Part shown: positions 46,504 to 54,885 of the stretch, one piece after another | Layout: each line of letters begins with the position of its first letter | How positions within the stretch are numbered: the stretch's first letter is position 1 | Notes under the pieces: model-generated | What the model saw: the letters and a program-made list of their open reading frames with translations, nothing else | Database searches by the model: none | What the model was told of the DNA's origin: nothing | NCBI GenBank assembly: GCA_022819985.1 | Contig: JAJEGH010000013.1 | Location: 62,001-126,000 of the forward strand | Reading direction: 5' to 3' | Length of the DNA stretch: 64,000 nt | From: Alphaproteobacteria bacterium | GTDB lineage: Bacteria; Pseudomonadota; Alphaproteobacteria; Bin65 | Made by a program: the position numbers and the translations under genes

Positions 46504-47490
46504 CTATTTCGTGAACAGCTCCATCAGCTTCTTGCCGTGTTCCGGGCTGCGTTTGAGCACCTCGTCCCAGGCCGCCTTTTTTGCGGTGCCGAGCCATTTT
46601 TCGCGATCGGCGCCCTTCATCTCGATGGCCTTGATGCCCTTACTCTCGTACCAGGCCATCGTTTTTTTCCGCAGCGCCTGGAAACGCGGCTTGGTCGTCT
46701 CGGCGGCGGCTTCATGCTCCAACGTCAGATCGGCGATGAATTTCCGCTGTGCATCGGTCAACCCCTTCCACTTTTTCAGGTTGACCAGCAGGTGAAGCGA
46801 CGCGTTGTAGAAGCCGGGATCCACGCGATATTTCGTGACCTTCGCCCAAGCCGGATTCCAGCCGACCGCCGGCCAGCCGAAGCCCTGCACCGTGTTGCTC
46901 TCCATGAGCGTGTAGATTTTCGGCATCGCCGCCAGCTGGACCGAGGCGCCGAGCGCCTTGAAGAAGGCCGTGTAGACCGGTGCGACGCGCAGGTGCAGAC
47001 CCTTGAGGTCGGGGCCCGTGATCGGCTTGCTCAGGAACAGATGGAACGTCCCGTAGTCCCAGTAGCGGCCGACATAATGAAGGTTCTTCGCGGCGAGCAG
47101 TTTGCTGACATAGGCGATCGCGCCGCGCTTGCGCAGCGTGGCGAAATCGTATTCCTGCAGGCGCAGCACCGGCGCCTCAGGAAGCACGTTGCCGAAATAG
47201 GCCTCGGTGCAGCCCACGATGTCGTAGGCGCCCTTCGCCATGCGCTGGGTCAGCGTGAACGGGCTACCGATCGCCGGCGCGCCGCCGAGCAGCTTGACCT
47301 GGACGACGCCCTTGCCCTTGGCGTTCATTTCCTTGACCAGCGCCTCGAAGGGCCGACCCGGCGGGCTGCCGATCGGGAAACAACTGGCGCCGCGCAGCGT
47401 GACTTCCGCGGCGTTGACGGCAGTTGGAACCGCACCGGCGGCAAGCGCCGCCGCCGCGATAGCCGGAACGGCAAACTTGTACATTTTCAT
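46504..47490 (-). CDS. dctP: TRAP transporter solute-binding protein (DctP)
   Basis: The protein has 328 residues from ATG 47490, with GGGAGG upstream. The signal peptide (MKMYKFAVPAIAAAALAAGAVPTAVNAA) is followed by EVTLRGASCFPIGSPPGRPFEALVKEMNAKGKGVVQVKLLGG, GLHLRVAPVYTAFFKALGASVQLAAMPKIYTLMESNTVQGFGWPAVG and a helical tail, the DctP pattern. It lies directly downstream of the Rieske dioxygenase genes, so an aromatic acid is a plausible substrate (inference). Confidence 0.92.
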   Translation of the reverse strand: MKMYKFAVPAIAAAALAAGAVPTAVNAAEVTLRGASCFPIGSPPGRPFEALVKEMNAKGKGVVQVKLLGGAPAIGSPFTLTQRMAKGAYDIVGCTEAYFGNVLPEAPVLRLQEYDFATLRKRGAIAYVSKLLAAKNLHYVGRYWDYGTFHLFLSKPITGPDLKGLHLRVAPVYTAFFKALGASVQLAAMPKIYTLMESNTVQGFGWPAVGWNPAWAKVTKYRVDPGFYNASLHLLVNLKKWKGLTDAQRKFIADLTLEHEAAAETTKPRFQALRKKTMAWYESKGIKAIEMKGADREKWLGTAKKAAWDEVLKRSPEHGKKLMELFTK

Positions 47491-47595
47491 GGACTTTTCC
47501 TCCCAGACACACGAACGGCCGGCGCCGCGGGCCGCGGCCCGCCTTCCAGCCGGCAATGCCCTGTCATAGCGTACGGCCAAGGCGCCGACAATGAA

Positions 47596-48087
47596 TTAGA
47601 GCGGAACGGCGAGCAGGCCGACGATGTTGGACGTATCGAGCAGGACCAGCCGTTCGGCGAATTTCGGCGCGCCTTCGACGAAAACGATCCGGTCGACATA
47701 TTCGCCGGCGGAGAACAGTCCGGAGCGCCCTTCGGCGTCGGTCTGGATCACGGCATAGTTGGCTCTGGCGTCGTAGACCCCGTCCTCCACGCCGAGGATA
47801 TCGACGTTGGCGATCAGGTGCCGGTCGGTGTGGAGGTTGTAATAGTTGGCGACCCGCAATGACGTGACCCGGTCGCGCATCATCGCCCTGTTCTCGAAAT
47901 AGAGGATATAGCCGTACAGGCCGGCGTCGCGGTTCTCGCGCGACTGGATCAGGTAGCGCCCGTCGTCGAGGAAGAAATCCGGCCAGCCCTCCAGCCGGTC
48001 GTCGTCCAGGCAGCGGGCATAGGCCTTGTTCATCTGTTCGATGGCGAACAGCGCGTCGCGGTCGATGCCGGGCCCGATGCCGCTCAC
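47596..48087 (-). CDS. Aromatic-ring-hydroxylating dioxygenase beta subunit
   Basis: The protein has 163 residues from GTG 48087 overlapping the alpha stop (GTGA). It has the NTF2-like fold of dioxygenase beta subunits: EQMNKAYARCLDDDRLEGWPDFFLDDGRYLIQSREN, MMRDRVTSLRVANYYNLHTDRHLIANVDIL and the final FAERLVLLDTSNIVGLLAVPL. It stabilises the alpha hexamer and has no catalytic residues. Confidence 0.9.
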   Translation of the reverse strand: MSGIGPGIDRDALFAIEQMNKAYARCLDDDRLEGWPDFFLDDGRYLIQSRENRDAGLYGYILYFENRAMMRDRVTSLRVANYYNLHTDRHLIANVDILGVEDGVYDARANYAVIQTDAEGRSGLFSAGEYVDRIVFVEGAPKFAERLVLLDTSNIVGLLAVPL

Positions 48088-49376
48088 CGCTGCGTCTGCT
48101 CCTGCGCCGCTCCGGGGCGCCCGCCGTCCGGCGGCGCGAAGCCCATGAAGCGGGCGTAGCCCTTCCACATGGCGCGCAGGTTGGCTTCGCTGACCATATG
48201 GTCGATGCGCTCGGGCGTCGTGTCCGTGCCGTCCATCGCCACCAGGCCGGACCCCTTGTCGGCGCCGAGCGCAATCCGCGCCTGGATTTTCTCGACCACC
48301 TCTGCGTCTTCCATCGCGACATAGCCGGCCGGGCCGAACTGGTTGTTCTGGAACAGATGCTCGCGCAGGCACTCCGGATCGTCGGCATAGGTGAAGTAGG
48401 TGTAGACCACCTCGAACCGGTCCGGCGCCTTGGGCCGGAACTGCCGGATGCTGAAGGCGCTGCCGATCAGGGTGAACAGGCAGTTCGGAAAGATGCCGAC
48501 GATCGAAATGGCGATGCTCTCGGGCAGCGCGGTGCGAAAGGCGGCAACCCGCGGCTCTTCCAGTCTGGTGCGCCGGTTCCCGGCATCGGGGTTCTGGTAG
48601 ATTGTCAGCAGGCAATGGGTGCCCTCGTGCCACATCTCGGCGCGCGCCGCCTGGTCGGGCTGGACGATGCCGAAGGCGCCGAAAAACTTGTGCAGCTGGG
48701 GCGCGTGGTAGAAGTCGCGCGAATTCTCGTAGAGCAGTTTCCAGTTGGCGCGGATCGTGTGGCGCTGGTAGCCGGTCACCGCGACCGGCCGGGCGAACAC
48801 CGCCGAGAGCCGCTCGCGGATCGCCGGGCCGAGATAGTCGTCGAGCGGCGGCGCGTCGTCGGAAAACGTGCCGAAAACCACGCCGGCCCAACTCGCGACC
48901 CGCAGCGGCCGCATCCGGTGCTGCGCCTTGTCGAACGCCGGATCGTAGCCGCCGGCGCCGCCGCGCCCCTTCTCCCAGGGCACGCCGACGACCCGGCCCG
49001 CCCGGTCGTAGCTCCAGTTATGGTAGATGCAGGTGAAACCGCGCGCGTTGCCGCGCGGCCGGCGCACGACCTCGGCGCCGCGATGGGCGCAGCGGTTGAC
49101 GAAGGCGCGCAGCCCGCCGCCTTCGTCGCGCACCAGCACGACCGGCGTCGCGCCGACATAGGAGGTCGTGTAGTCGCCGGGCTCCGGCACCTCGACCTCG
49201 AGCCCGAGGTAGCTCCAGTGCGGGCCGCGGAAGAGGCGCTCGTCTTCCCGTTCGTGAATGCCCGGATCGCAGAACAGTTCGAACGGCACGCGGCTCCAGC
49301 CCTCGGCCGGCCAGACCAGGCCGCCCGTATTGCTGACTCTGTCGATCCGGCCGGAATTGTCCGCCATCGCCGCCAT
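48084..49376 (-). CDS. Aromatic-ring-hydroxylating dioxygenase alpha subunit (Rieske)
   Basis: The protein has 430 residues. The Rieske 2Fe-2S site CAHRGAE...CIYHNWSYDRAG (CxH-x17-CxxH) lies near residues 96-118. The mononuclear iron motif is ENSRDFYHAPQLHKFFGAFG, with the bridging Asp and two His. No reductase or ferredoxin gene is adjacent, so electron donors must be encoded elsewhere. The enzyme adds O2 to an aromatic or heteroaromatic substrate, giving a cis-diol or demethylated product. A TRAP transporter follows in the operon. Confidence 0.92.
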   Translation of the reverse strand: MAAMADNSGRIDRVSNTGGLVWPAEGWSRVPFELFCDPGIHEREDERLFRGPHWSYLGLEVEVPEPGDYTTSYVGATPVVLVRDEGGGLRAFVNRCAHRGAEVVRRPRGNARGFTCIYHNWSYDRAGRVVGVPWEKGRGGAGGYDPAFDKAQHRMRPLRVASWAGVVFGTFSDDAPPLDDYLGPAIRERLSAVFARPVAVTGYQRHTIRANWKLLYENSRDFYHAPQLHKFFGAFGIVQPDQAARAEMWHEGTHCLLTIYQNPDAGNRRTRLEEPRVAAFRTALPESIAISIVGIFPNCLFTLIGSAFSIRQFRPKAPDRFEVVYTYFTYADDPECLREHLFQNNQFGPAGYVAMEDAEVVEKIQARIALGADKGSGLVAMDGTDTTPERIDHMVSEANLRAMWKGYARFMGFAPPDGGRPGAAQEQTQR

Positions 49377-49402
49377 CGAACTCTTTCCCCTGCGCTGCGA
49401 AT

Positions 49403-49555
49403 CTACCCCGCGGCGCCCCCGCCGGTCTCGCCGAACGCCGCCTTCGCCCTGTCCCGGAATTCGCGCGTCATGGCGTTGCGCTTCTCCGGCCGGTGCAGGA
49501 CGATTGTCGCCATATTGTCGGCGACGCCATAATCGAAAGCGGTGAAGGCGGGCAT
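49403..49555 (-). pseudogene. Remnant of an enoyl-CoA hydratase N-terminus
   Basis: A 50-codon frame on the minus strand starts at ATG 49555 and reads FDYGVADNMATIVLHRPEKRNAMTREFRDRAKAAF, the opening of crotonase-family proteins (VATITLNRPEKRNAM type), then GETGGGAAG and a stop. Crotonases normally run to about 260 residues, so this is a truncated relic. It ends 26 nt before the dioxygenase alpha start, on the same strand. Confidence 0.6.
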
Positions 49556-49682
49556 GACGGCGATCCGGTGCAGGGTGCGCTACGGCCCGGAAGCGTCTGC
49601 CGCCGCCGGGCCGGACACCAGCCTTACATCATTCGGGACGCTGCGGGAAATCCCCGGATTTGTCCGGAATGGCGGCGGCCTC

Positions 49683-50576
49683 CTACAGTCCGGCTGCCTT
49701 GCGCGCCTCGGCCAGCCACGCCATCGCGCGCCCGACGCCGCCGAACGGGAAGATGTGCAGCCCGGCAATCTCCGGCAGCGGGTCCGTTCCCGCCGCGGCG
49801 ACCAGGCCGTCGATCAGGTCGTCCGGCTTCACGGTGCGGCGGATCAGCTTCACGCTGCCGGCGCCCTGGCGCATCAGCGCGCGGGTGGAAACGCCGATGC
49901 CGCAGATTTTCGCGTAGCGCAGCAGGGTCGCCAGATCGGCGGGGCCTGCGATGCCGAGGCGCACCGGCAGGCCGATGCCCAAGCCGCGCAGCCTCTGCGC
50001 CCAGTCCACGACGGTCGCGCCGTCGAAGACGAACTGGGTGACGAAATCGAAATCGGCGTCGCTGCTGCCTGCGTAATGCGCCTTGCTGAGCATCGCCTCG
50101 CACAAGGCGTCGTCGCCGATGAGGCGGTTGCCCTCGGGATGCGCGCCGACATGGATCGTTTGCAGGCCGTGGCGTTCCAGGGCGCCGGTCAGCAGTACGT
50201 CCATGGTCTCGGCATAGGGCCCGGCCACGTCCGGCCGGTCGCCGGCGATCACCAGGGCCTCCCGGCAGCCGGCCTCGCCGGTCAGCCGGTAGAGGAAATC
50301 CTCCAGCGCCGCATGGCTCGGCAGGGCCCGCGCCGCGATGTGCGGCACGGCGATATAGCCGCGTGCGTTCAGCGTCTTCACGGCGGCAACCGTATCGGCC
50401 CGGTCGCGCGACGGCAGCGAGGCGACGAAGACCCGGGTGCCTAGGGGCACATGCGTGCACACCCTGTCGACCTGATCCGGGTCCGGCAGGGTTTCCGTCG
50501 ACACATGGGTGAGCAGGCGCTGCAACAGCGGTTGCAGTTCGACCGGGTATGCGACGGAGCGACGATCGCGGGTCAT
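49683..50576 (-). CDS. Methylenetetrahydrofolate reductase-like protein (MetF family)
   Basis: The protein has 297 residues from ATG 50576. It has the TIM-barrel pattern of MTHFR: THVPLGTRVFVASLPS, YIAVPHIAARALPS, EALVIAGDRPDVAGPYAETMDVL, HVGAHPEGNR, DFDFVTQFVFDGATVVDWAQRLRGLGIGLPVRLGIAGPADLATLLRYAKICGIG, FPFGG. It should reduce 5,10-methylene-THF or oxidise methyl-THF. Next to demethylating enzymes in this window, conversion of methyl-THF is attractive. It does not have the length of housekeeping MetF with a regulatory domain. Confidence 0.82.
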   Translation of the reverse strand: MTRDRRSVAYPVELQPLLQRLLTHVSTETLPDPDQVDRVCTHVPLGTRVFVASLPSRDRADTVAAVKTLNARGYIAVPHIAARALPSHAALEDFLYRLTGEAGCREALVIAGDRPDVAGPYAETMDVLLTGALERHGLQTIHVGAHPEGNRLIGDDALCEAMLSKAHYAGSSDADFDFVTQFVFDGATVVDWAQRLRGLGIGLPVRLGIAGPADLATLLRYAKICGIGVSTRALMRQGAGSVKLIRRTVKPDDLIDGLVAAAGTDPLPEIAGLHIFPFGGVGRAMAWLAEARKAAGL

Positions 50577-50891
50577 GGCGTCACCGATCGGCCGGGCCCG
50601 TTGTGCGCGGCGGCGCAATGGGCCAATGCAGTGAGGGGCGGCCTCTACGCCCTTTATGTGACGTTGCAAAGCGAAAAAACGCAGGCCGAAATCACAGCTT
50701 CGTGTACGGCCGATCCCGGCCGCCGGACCGGCGGTCCGCAGCCGGCCTTTGCGCGCCCGGACTGCGCTGCGAAATCCGCTTGTCGCCGGTGTTCCGCACG
50801 TTAATCTTGGCGCGCCGCGCCCGGCTCCTTTCCGCACCGTCCGGCAGCGGGAATCCCGGCGCCCCGACAATCGAACGGGTGAAGAATTGCG
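50577..50891. other. Divergent intergenic region, no gene seen
   Basis: These 315 bp separate the leftward MetF-like gene from the rightward molybdenum hydroxylase gene and must hold both promoters. I see no strong promoter, riboswitch or small gene. One short A-rich stretch (GCGAAAAAACG near 50670) breaks the GC-rich sequence. Confidence 0.4.
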
Positions 50892-53201
50892 ATGACCAAA
50901 TTCGGAGTAGGACAGGCCGCGGCCCGTCTGGAAGACCGGGCGCTGGTGACCGGCGCCGGCGCCTATACGGACGATTCCGCCATCGACGGCCAGGCTTGGG
51001 CCCATGTCCTGCGCTCGCCCCACGCCCACGCCCGCATCCGCGGCATCGACACCGCCGGGGCCGCCGCGTCGCCGGGCGTGGTCGGCATCCTCACGGGGGC
51101 GGATGTCGCGGCCGACGGGCTGGGCGACATGCCCTGCATGATCCCGGTCGAGAACCGGGACGGGTCGCAGCGCCCGGACACGCACTACGGCATCCTGGCG
51201 AAGGACCGCGTGCGCCATGTCGGCCATCCGGTGGCGCTGGTCGTCGCCGGGACCGCGGCCCAGGCGCGCGATGCGGCCGAGCGGATCGCCGTGGACTATG
51301 AGGAACTGCCCGCCACCGTCCATACCGAGCATTCGACGGCGGACGGCGCCCCGCTGCTCTACGACCACATCCCCAACAACCTGATCTACGACTGGCACAA
51401 GGGCAACGAGGCGGCGGTCGAGGCGGCGCTGGCCCGGGCCGACCATGTCTGCGAACTCCGGCTGGTCAACAACCGGGTGGTTGCCAATCCGATGGAGCCG
51501 CGCAGCGCGCTGGCTGTCCACGACGCGGCGAGCGGGCGCACGACGCTTGCGACCACGACTCAGGGTCCGAGCATGATCCGGGACATCCTGGCCGGGCCGG
51601 TTTTCGGGATCGACCCCTCGGCGTTGCGCGTCACCACCGGCCATGTCGGCGGCGGCTTCGGCATGAAGGTCTTTCCCCATGCCGAACAGGCGCTGGCGAT
51701 CTGGGCGGCGCGCCGGCTCGGCCGGCCGGTCAAGTGGACTGCCGAGCGGTCCGAAGGCTTCCTTTCGGACGTCCAGGCGCGGGACAACATCACCTACTGC
51801 AAGCTGGGCCTGGACCGGAACGGCAGGATTCTCGCCCTGCGCGCCGACACCTTCGCCAACGAGGGCGCCTACCTGTCGGCGTTCGCCCCGCTGGTCGCCT
51901 GCGACGGCATGGACATGCTTGTCGGCCTCTACGACATCCCGGCGATCTATACGACGGTGAAGGGCGTGCTGACCAATACGGTGCCGGTCGACGCCTATCG
52001 CGGCGCCGGACGGCCGGAAGCGGCCTACATCGTCGAACGGGTCATCGACAAGGCGGCGCGGGAAACCGGGCGGCCGGTCGATGAAATCCGGCGCATCAAC
52101 TTCATCGGCCCGGACCGGATGCCCTACGCCACCTGCCTGGGCGACACCTACGACAGCGGCGAATTCGAAGCGCTGATGGACGAGGCGATGGCGCAGGCCG
52201 ACTGGGCCGGCTTCGAGGCCCGCCGGGCCGAATCGGCAAAGCGCGGCAAGTATCGCGGCATCGGCCTCGCCACCTATATCGAGCGCTGCGGCGGCGGACC
52301 GCCGGAGGCCGCGGCCGGCAGCTTCGGCGACGACGACATCCTCACCGTCGCCATCGGCACCCAGGACAACGGCCAGGGGCACCGGACCTCCTACAGCCAG
52401 ATCCTGTCCGGCGAACTGGGCATCGACGCCGAGAATATCCGCATCTTCCAGGGCGATACGGACCGCGCCCCGCCCGGCCTGACCGGCGGCTCCCGCTCCG
52501 TGCCGGTCGGCGGCGCGGCCATGCTGGGCCTCGCCGCGCTCATCGTCGACAAGGGCCGGCAGACCGCGGCGGACATGCTGGAGGCGGCGACCGCCGACGT
52601 CGAATATGGCGACGGCGCCTACCGGGTCGCCGGAACGGACCGGGAGGTGTCGCTGTTCGACGTCGCGCGCGAGGCGAAGCGGAAGGGCGAACCGCTGGAC
52701 GACACCTTCGAGCGCACGCCGGAAGCCTCGACCTTTCCCAACGGCGCCCATGTCGTCGAACTGGTGGTCGACGGCGAAACGGCCGAGATCGAGATCCTGC
52801 GCTATACCGTGGTCGACGATTTCGGCGACGTCATCAACCCGCTGCTGCTGGAAGGCCAGGTGCATGGCGGGATCGTCCAGGGGCTGGGCCAGGCGCTGCA
52901 CGAGTTCACCTGGTACGACCCGCAAAGCGGCCAGCTCGAAACCGGCTCCTTCATGGACTACAACATGCCGAAGGCGCAGCACTTCCCCTTCTTCCGCTTC
53001 GATACCCGCAACGTGCGCTGCACGACCAACCCGCTCGGCATCAAGGGCGCGGGCGAGGCCGGTGCGATCGGCGCGCCGCCGGCCGTCATCAACGCCCTGG
53101 TCGACGCGCTGGGCCCGGCCACCGGGATCGACCATATCGACATGCCGGCGACGCCGCAGGCCGTCTTCCGGGTGCTGAACGGCGCGCGCAAGGCGGCATG
53201 A
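50892..53201 (+). CDS. Xanthine dehydrogenase-family molybdopterin-binding subunit
   Basis: The protein has 769 residues with the large-subunit motifs in order: GAGAYTDD and LRSPHAHARIRGID at the N-terminus, GHVGGGFGMK near residue 255, VDAYRGAGRPEAAYIVER near 370, the molybdopterin loop GTQDNGQGHRTSYSQIL near 490 and the catalytic Glu in LGIKGAGEAGAIGAPPAVINAL near 715. It should hydroxylate an aldehyde, purine or heteroaromatic compound using water. FAD (CoxM) and 2Fe-2S (CoxS) partners are not encoded nearby, which is unusual. A small gene starts in its stop (ATGA). Confidence 0.93.
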   Translation: MTKFGVGQAAARLEDRALVTGAGAYTDDSAIDGQAWAHVLRSPHAHARIRGIDTAGAAASPGVVGILTGADVAADGLGDMPCMIPVENRDGSQRPDTHYGILAKDRVRHVGHPVALVVAGTAAQARDAAERIAVDYEELPATVHTEHSTADGAPLLYDHIPNNLIYDWHKGNEAAVEAALARADHVCELRLVNNRVVANPMEPRSALAVHDAASGRTTLATTTQGPSMIRDILAGPVFGIDPSALRVTTGHVGGGFGMKVFPHAEQALAIWAARRLGRPVKWTAERSEGFLSDVQARDNITYCKLGLDRNGRILALRADTFANEGAYLSAFAPLVACDGMDMLVGLYDIPAIYTTVKGVLTNTVPVDAYRGAGRPEAAYIVERVIDKAARETGRPVDEIRRINFIGPDRMPYATCLGDTYDSGEFEALMDEAMAQADWAGFEARRAESAKRGKYRGIGLATYIERCGGGPPEAAAGSFGDDDILTVAIGTQDNGQGHRTSYSQILSGELGIDAENIRIFQGDTDRAPPGLTGGSRSVPVGGAAMLGLAALIVDKGRQTAADMLEAATADVEYGDGAYRVAGTDREVSLFDVAREAKRKGEPLDDTFERTPEASTFPNGAHVVELVVDGETAEIEILRYTVVDDFGDVINPLLLEGQVHGGIVQGLGQALHEFTWYDPQSGQLETGSFMDYNMPKAQHFPFFRFDTRNVRCTTNPLGIKGAGEAGAIGAPPAVINALVDALGPATGIDHIDMPATPQAVFRVLNGARKAA

Positions 53202-53704
53202 CTTTGCAAAAGGGCCGGCCGCTGCGCAAACGGATGCCCGCGCCCTGGTGGGCGGCGGCGATCCTGGCGCTGGCCTGGCTGCTGTTTTCCTCGGTTGCAG
53301 ATGCGGCGACCTCCTCGATCGCACCGACGCCCGAATCCGCCCTCCGGTCCAGCCCGGCCGGGAACGCCCTTCCCTCGCTTCAGAGGATTACCCTGCGAAA
53401 AGCCGTGAATCGGACCAGACAGGCAAAGCAACACGTCCCCCCTCCCCTTGGGGGAGGGAGTCAGGGGGAGGGGTATGCGGACGTTGCTGCAGAGCGGGAT
53501 TCGGATGCCGGTGCGGCGCAAAACGACCCCTCCCCTAGCCCCTCCCCCAAGGGGAGGGGGATTCGATCGGTGCTCCTTTCGCAGATGAACCTTCTTCAGA
53601 GGGGGAGGTGTAGCGGTTGCGGCGCAGCGCAGGCCGCGGTTCCGGCGAGACAGGCGGGTCGGCGCCGGCAGGAGCCGGAAGCGCCGTTCATGATCCGCCC
53701 ATGA
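53198..53704 (+). CDS. Small membrane or secreted protein running into a repeat
   Basis: ATG 53198 overlaps the preceding stop (ATGA). The first about 45 residues (MTLQKGRPLRKRMPAPWWAAAILALAWLLFSSVADAATSS) form a convincing signal peptide or membrane segment. From residue about 65 the frame is read through the MITE-like repeat (53391-53587) and is compositionally unlike a protein (SPSPSPKGRG). The gene was probably short originally and has been extended or truncated by the repeat insertion. No function is recognised. Confidence 0.4.
   Translation: MTLQKGRPLRKRMPAPWWAAAILALAWLLFSSVADAATSSIAPTPESALRSSPAGNALPSLQRITLRKAVNRTRQAKQHVPPPLGGGSQGEGYADVAAERDSDAGAAQNDPSPSPSPKGRGIRSVLLSQMNLLQRGRCSGCGAAQAAVPARQAGRRRQEPEAPFMIRP
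53391..53587. repeat. MITE-like repeat (copy 2, inverted relative to copy 1)
   Basis: CCCTGCGAAAA (53391-53401) and TTTCGCAGAT (53577-53586) bound a copy of the element at 39966-40208, in opposite orientation. Shared features include the CCCTCCCCTTGGGGGAGGG hairpins, GGGGAGGGGTATGCGG, and the flank with GACAG-CAAAGCAAC. The centre differs. Confidence 0.8.
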
Positions 53705-53711
53705 CCGGCCA

Positions 53712-54881
53712 ATGACCCGGCGGGCGCCGTATGACGGTATCGTCGTCACGACGCCGGTTTCGATCCCCTATGTCCGCTTCTCGACCCGGGGCGCCCATTG
53801 GTGGATCGGGCGGGCGCTGGCGGCGCTGGTCCGCGACTCCGGCCTCTCCAAGGACCGGTTCGACGGCGTGTGCGCCACCAGCATGTCGCTGGCGCCGGAT
53901 ACCGCCGTCGGCATCGTCCAGCATCACGGGCTGACGCCGCGCTGGCTCGACTATATCCCAATGGGCGGCGTCACCGGCGTCGTCGCGATGCGCCGGGCGG
54001 CCCGCGCCATCCAGGCCGGCGACGCCGATATCGTCGCCTGCATCGCCGGCGACACCAACCATATCGACAGCTTCCGCCAGGGCCTGGAGAATTTCAGCCA
54101 GTTCGGCAAGGACGCCGTCTATCCCGTCGGGACCGGAGGACCGAACGCCAGCTTCGCCTTCCTCACCGACTACTACATGCGCACCTACGGCGCGCGGCGG
54201 GAGGATTTCGGCAAGATGTGCGTCGCCCAGCGCGACAACGCCCTCGCCTACCCCCATGCCCTGTTCAAGACGCCGCTCACTCTTGAGCAGTATATGAGCG
54301 CCCGGCCGATCGCCGAGCCGGTCCATCTGTTCGACTGCGTCATGCCCTGCGCCGGCGCCGAGGCTTATCTCGTCATGCGCGAGGAGGAGGCGCGCGACCT
54401 CGGCTTGAGCTTCGGCCGGATTCTCGGCACCATCGAGCGGCACAACGCCTTCCCGGACGACCCGGTGCAGTATCGCGGCGGCTGGGCGATGGACAGCGGC
54501 GAGCTGTACGGCATGGCCGGCGTGACGCCGGACGACATCGATTTCTTCGAGACCTACGACGACTATCCCGTGATCAACATGCTGCAGTTCGAGGATCTGG
54601 GCTTCTGCGCCAAGGGCGAAGCGCCGGACTTCGTGCGCAGCCACAGCCTGACGGTGGACGGCAGCTTCCCCATCAACACGTCGGGCGGCCAGCTTTCGGT
54701 CGGGCAAGCCGGCGGCGCGGGCGGATTCCTCGGCACGGTCGAAGCGATTCGGCAGGTCACCGGCCAGGCGCTCGGCAAGCCGGTGCCGGACGCGAAGATC
54801 GGCCTGGTCGGCGGCTTCGGCATGATCAGCTACGACCGCGGCGTCTGTTCGGCGGCGGCGATCCTGGCGGCGGGAGACTGA
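53712..54881 (+). CDS. Thiolase-family protein without the usual nucleophilic Cys
   Basis: The protein has 389 residues. The SCP-x/acetyl-CoA acetyltransferase-like fold is visible: FDGVCATSMSLAPDTAVGIVQHHGLTPRW, YIPMGGVTGVVAMRRAARAIQAGDADIVACIAGD near residue 85, ETYDDYPVINMLQFEDLGFC and NTSGGQLSVGQAGGAGGFLGTVEAIRQVTGQA near the C-terminus. The place of the nucleophilic Cys reads MGGVTG, as in a group of thiolase homologues that pair with DUF35 OB-fold proteins. The next gene encodes such a domain, so the two likely form a complex. The reaction is unknown. Confidence 0.85.
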   Translation: MTRRAPYDGIVVTTPVSIPYVRFSTRGAHWWIGRALAALVRDSGLSKDRFDGVCATSMSLAPDTAVGIVQHHGLTPRWLDYIPMGGVTGVVAMRRAARAIQAGDADIVACIAGDTNHIDSFRQGLENFSQFGKDAVYPVGTGGPNASFAFLTDYYMRTYGARREDFGKMCVAQRDNALAYPHALFKTPLTLEQYMSARPIAEPVHLFDCVMPCAGAEAYLVMREEEARDLGLSFGRILGTIERHNAFPDDPVQYRGGWAMDSGELYGMAGVTPDDIDFFETYDDYPVINMLQFEDLGFCAKGEAPDFVRSHSLTVDGSFPINTSGGQLSVGQAGGAGGFLGTVEAIRQVTGQALGKPVPDAKIGLVGGFGMISYDRGVCSAAAILAAGD

Positions 54882-54885
54882 ATCC

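Noticed and set aside
50577-50891. Folate-, SAM- or cobalamin-responsive riboswitch before the MetF-like gene
   Set aside because: No B12 box or other known conserved core could be found on the minus strand.
49683-53324. Very long minus-strand open frame over the molybdenum hydroxylase and MetF-like genes
   Set aside because: Only the 49683-50576 part has family motifs. The rest is antisense to the hydroxylase gene and is an effect of high GC content.
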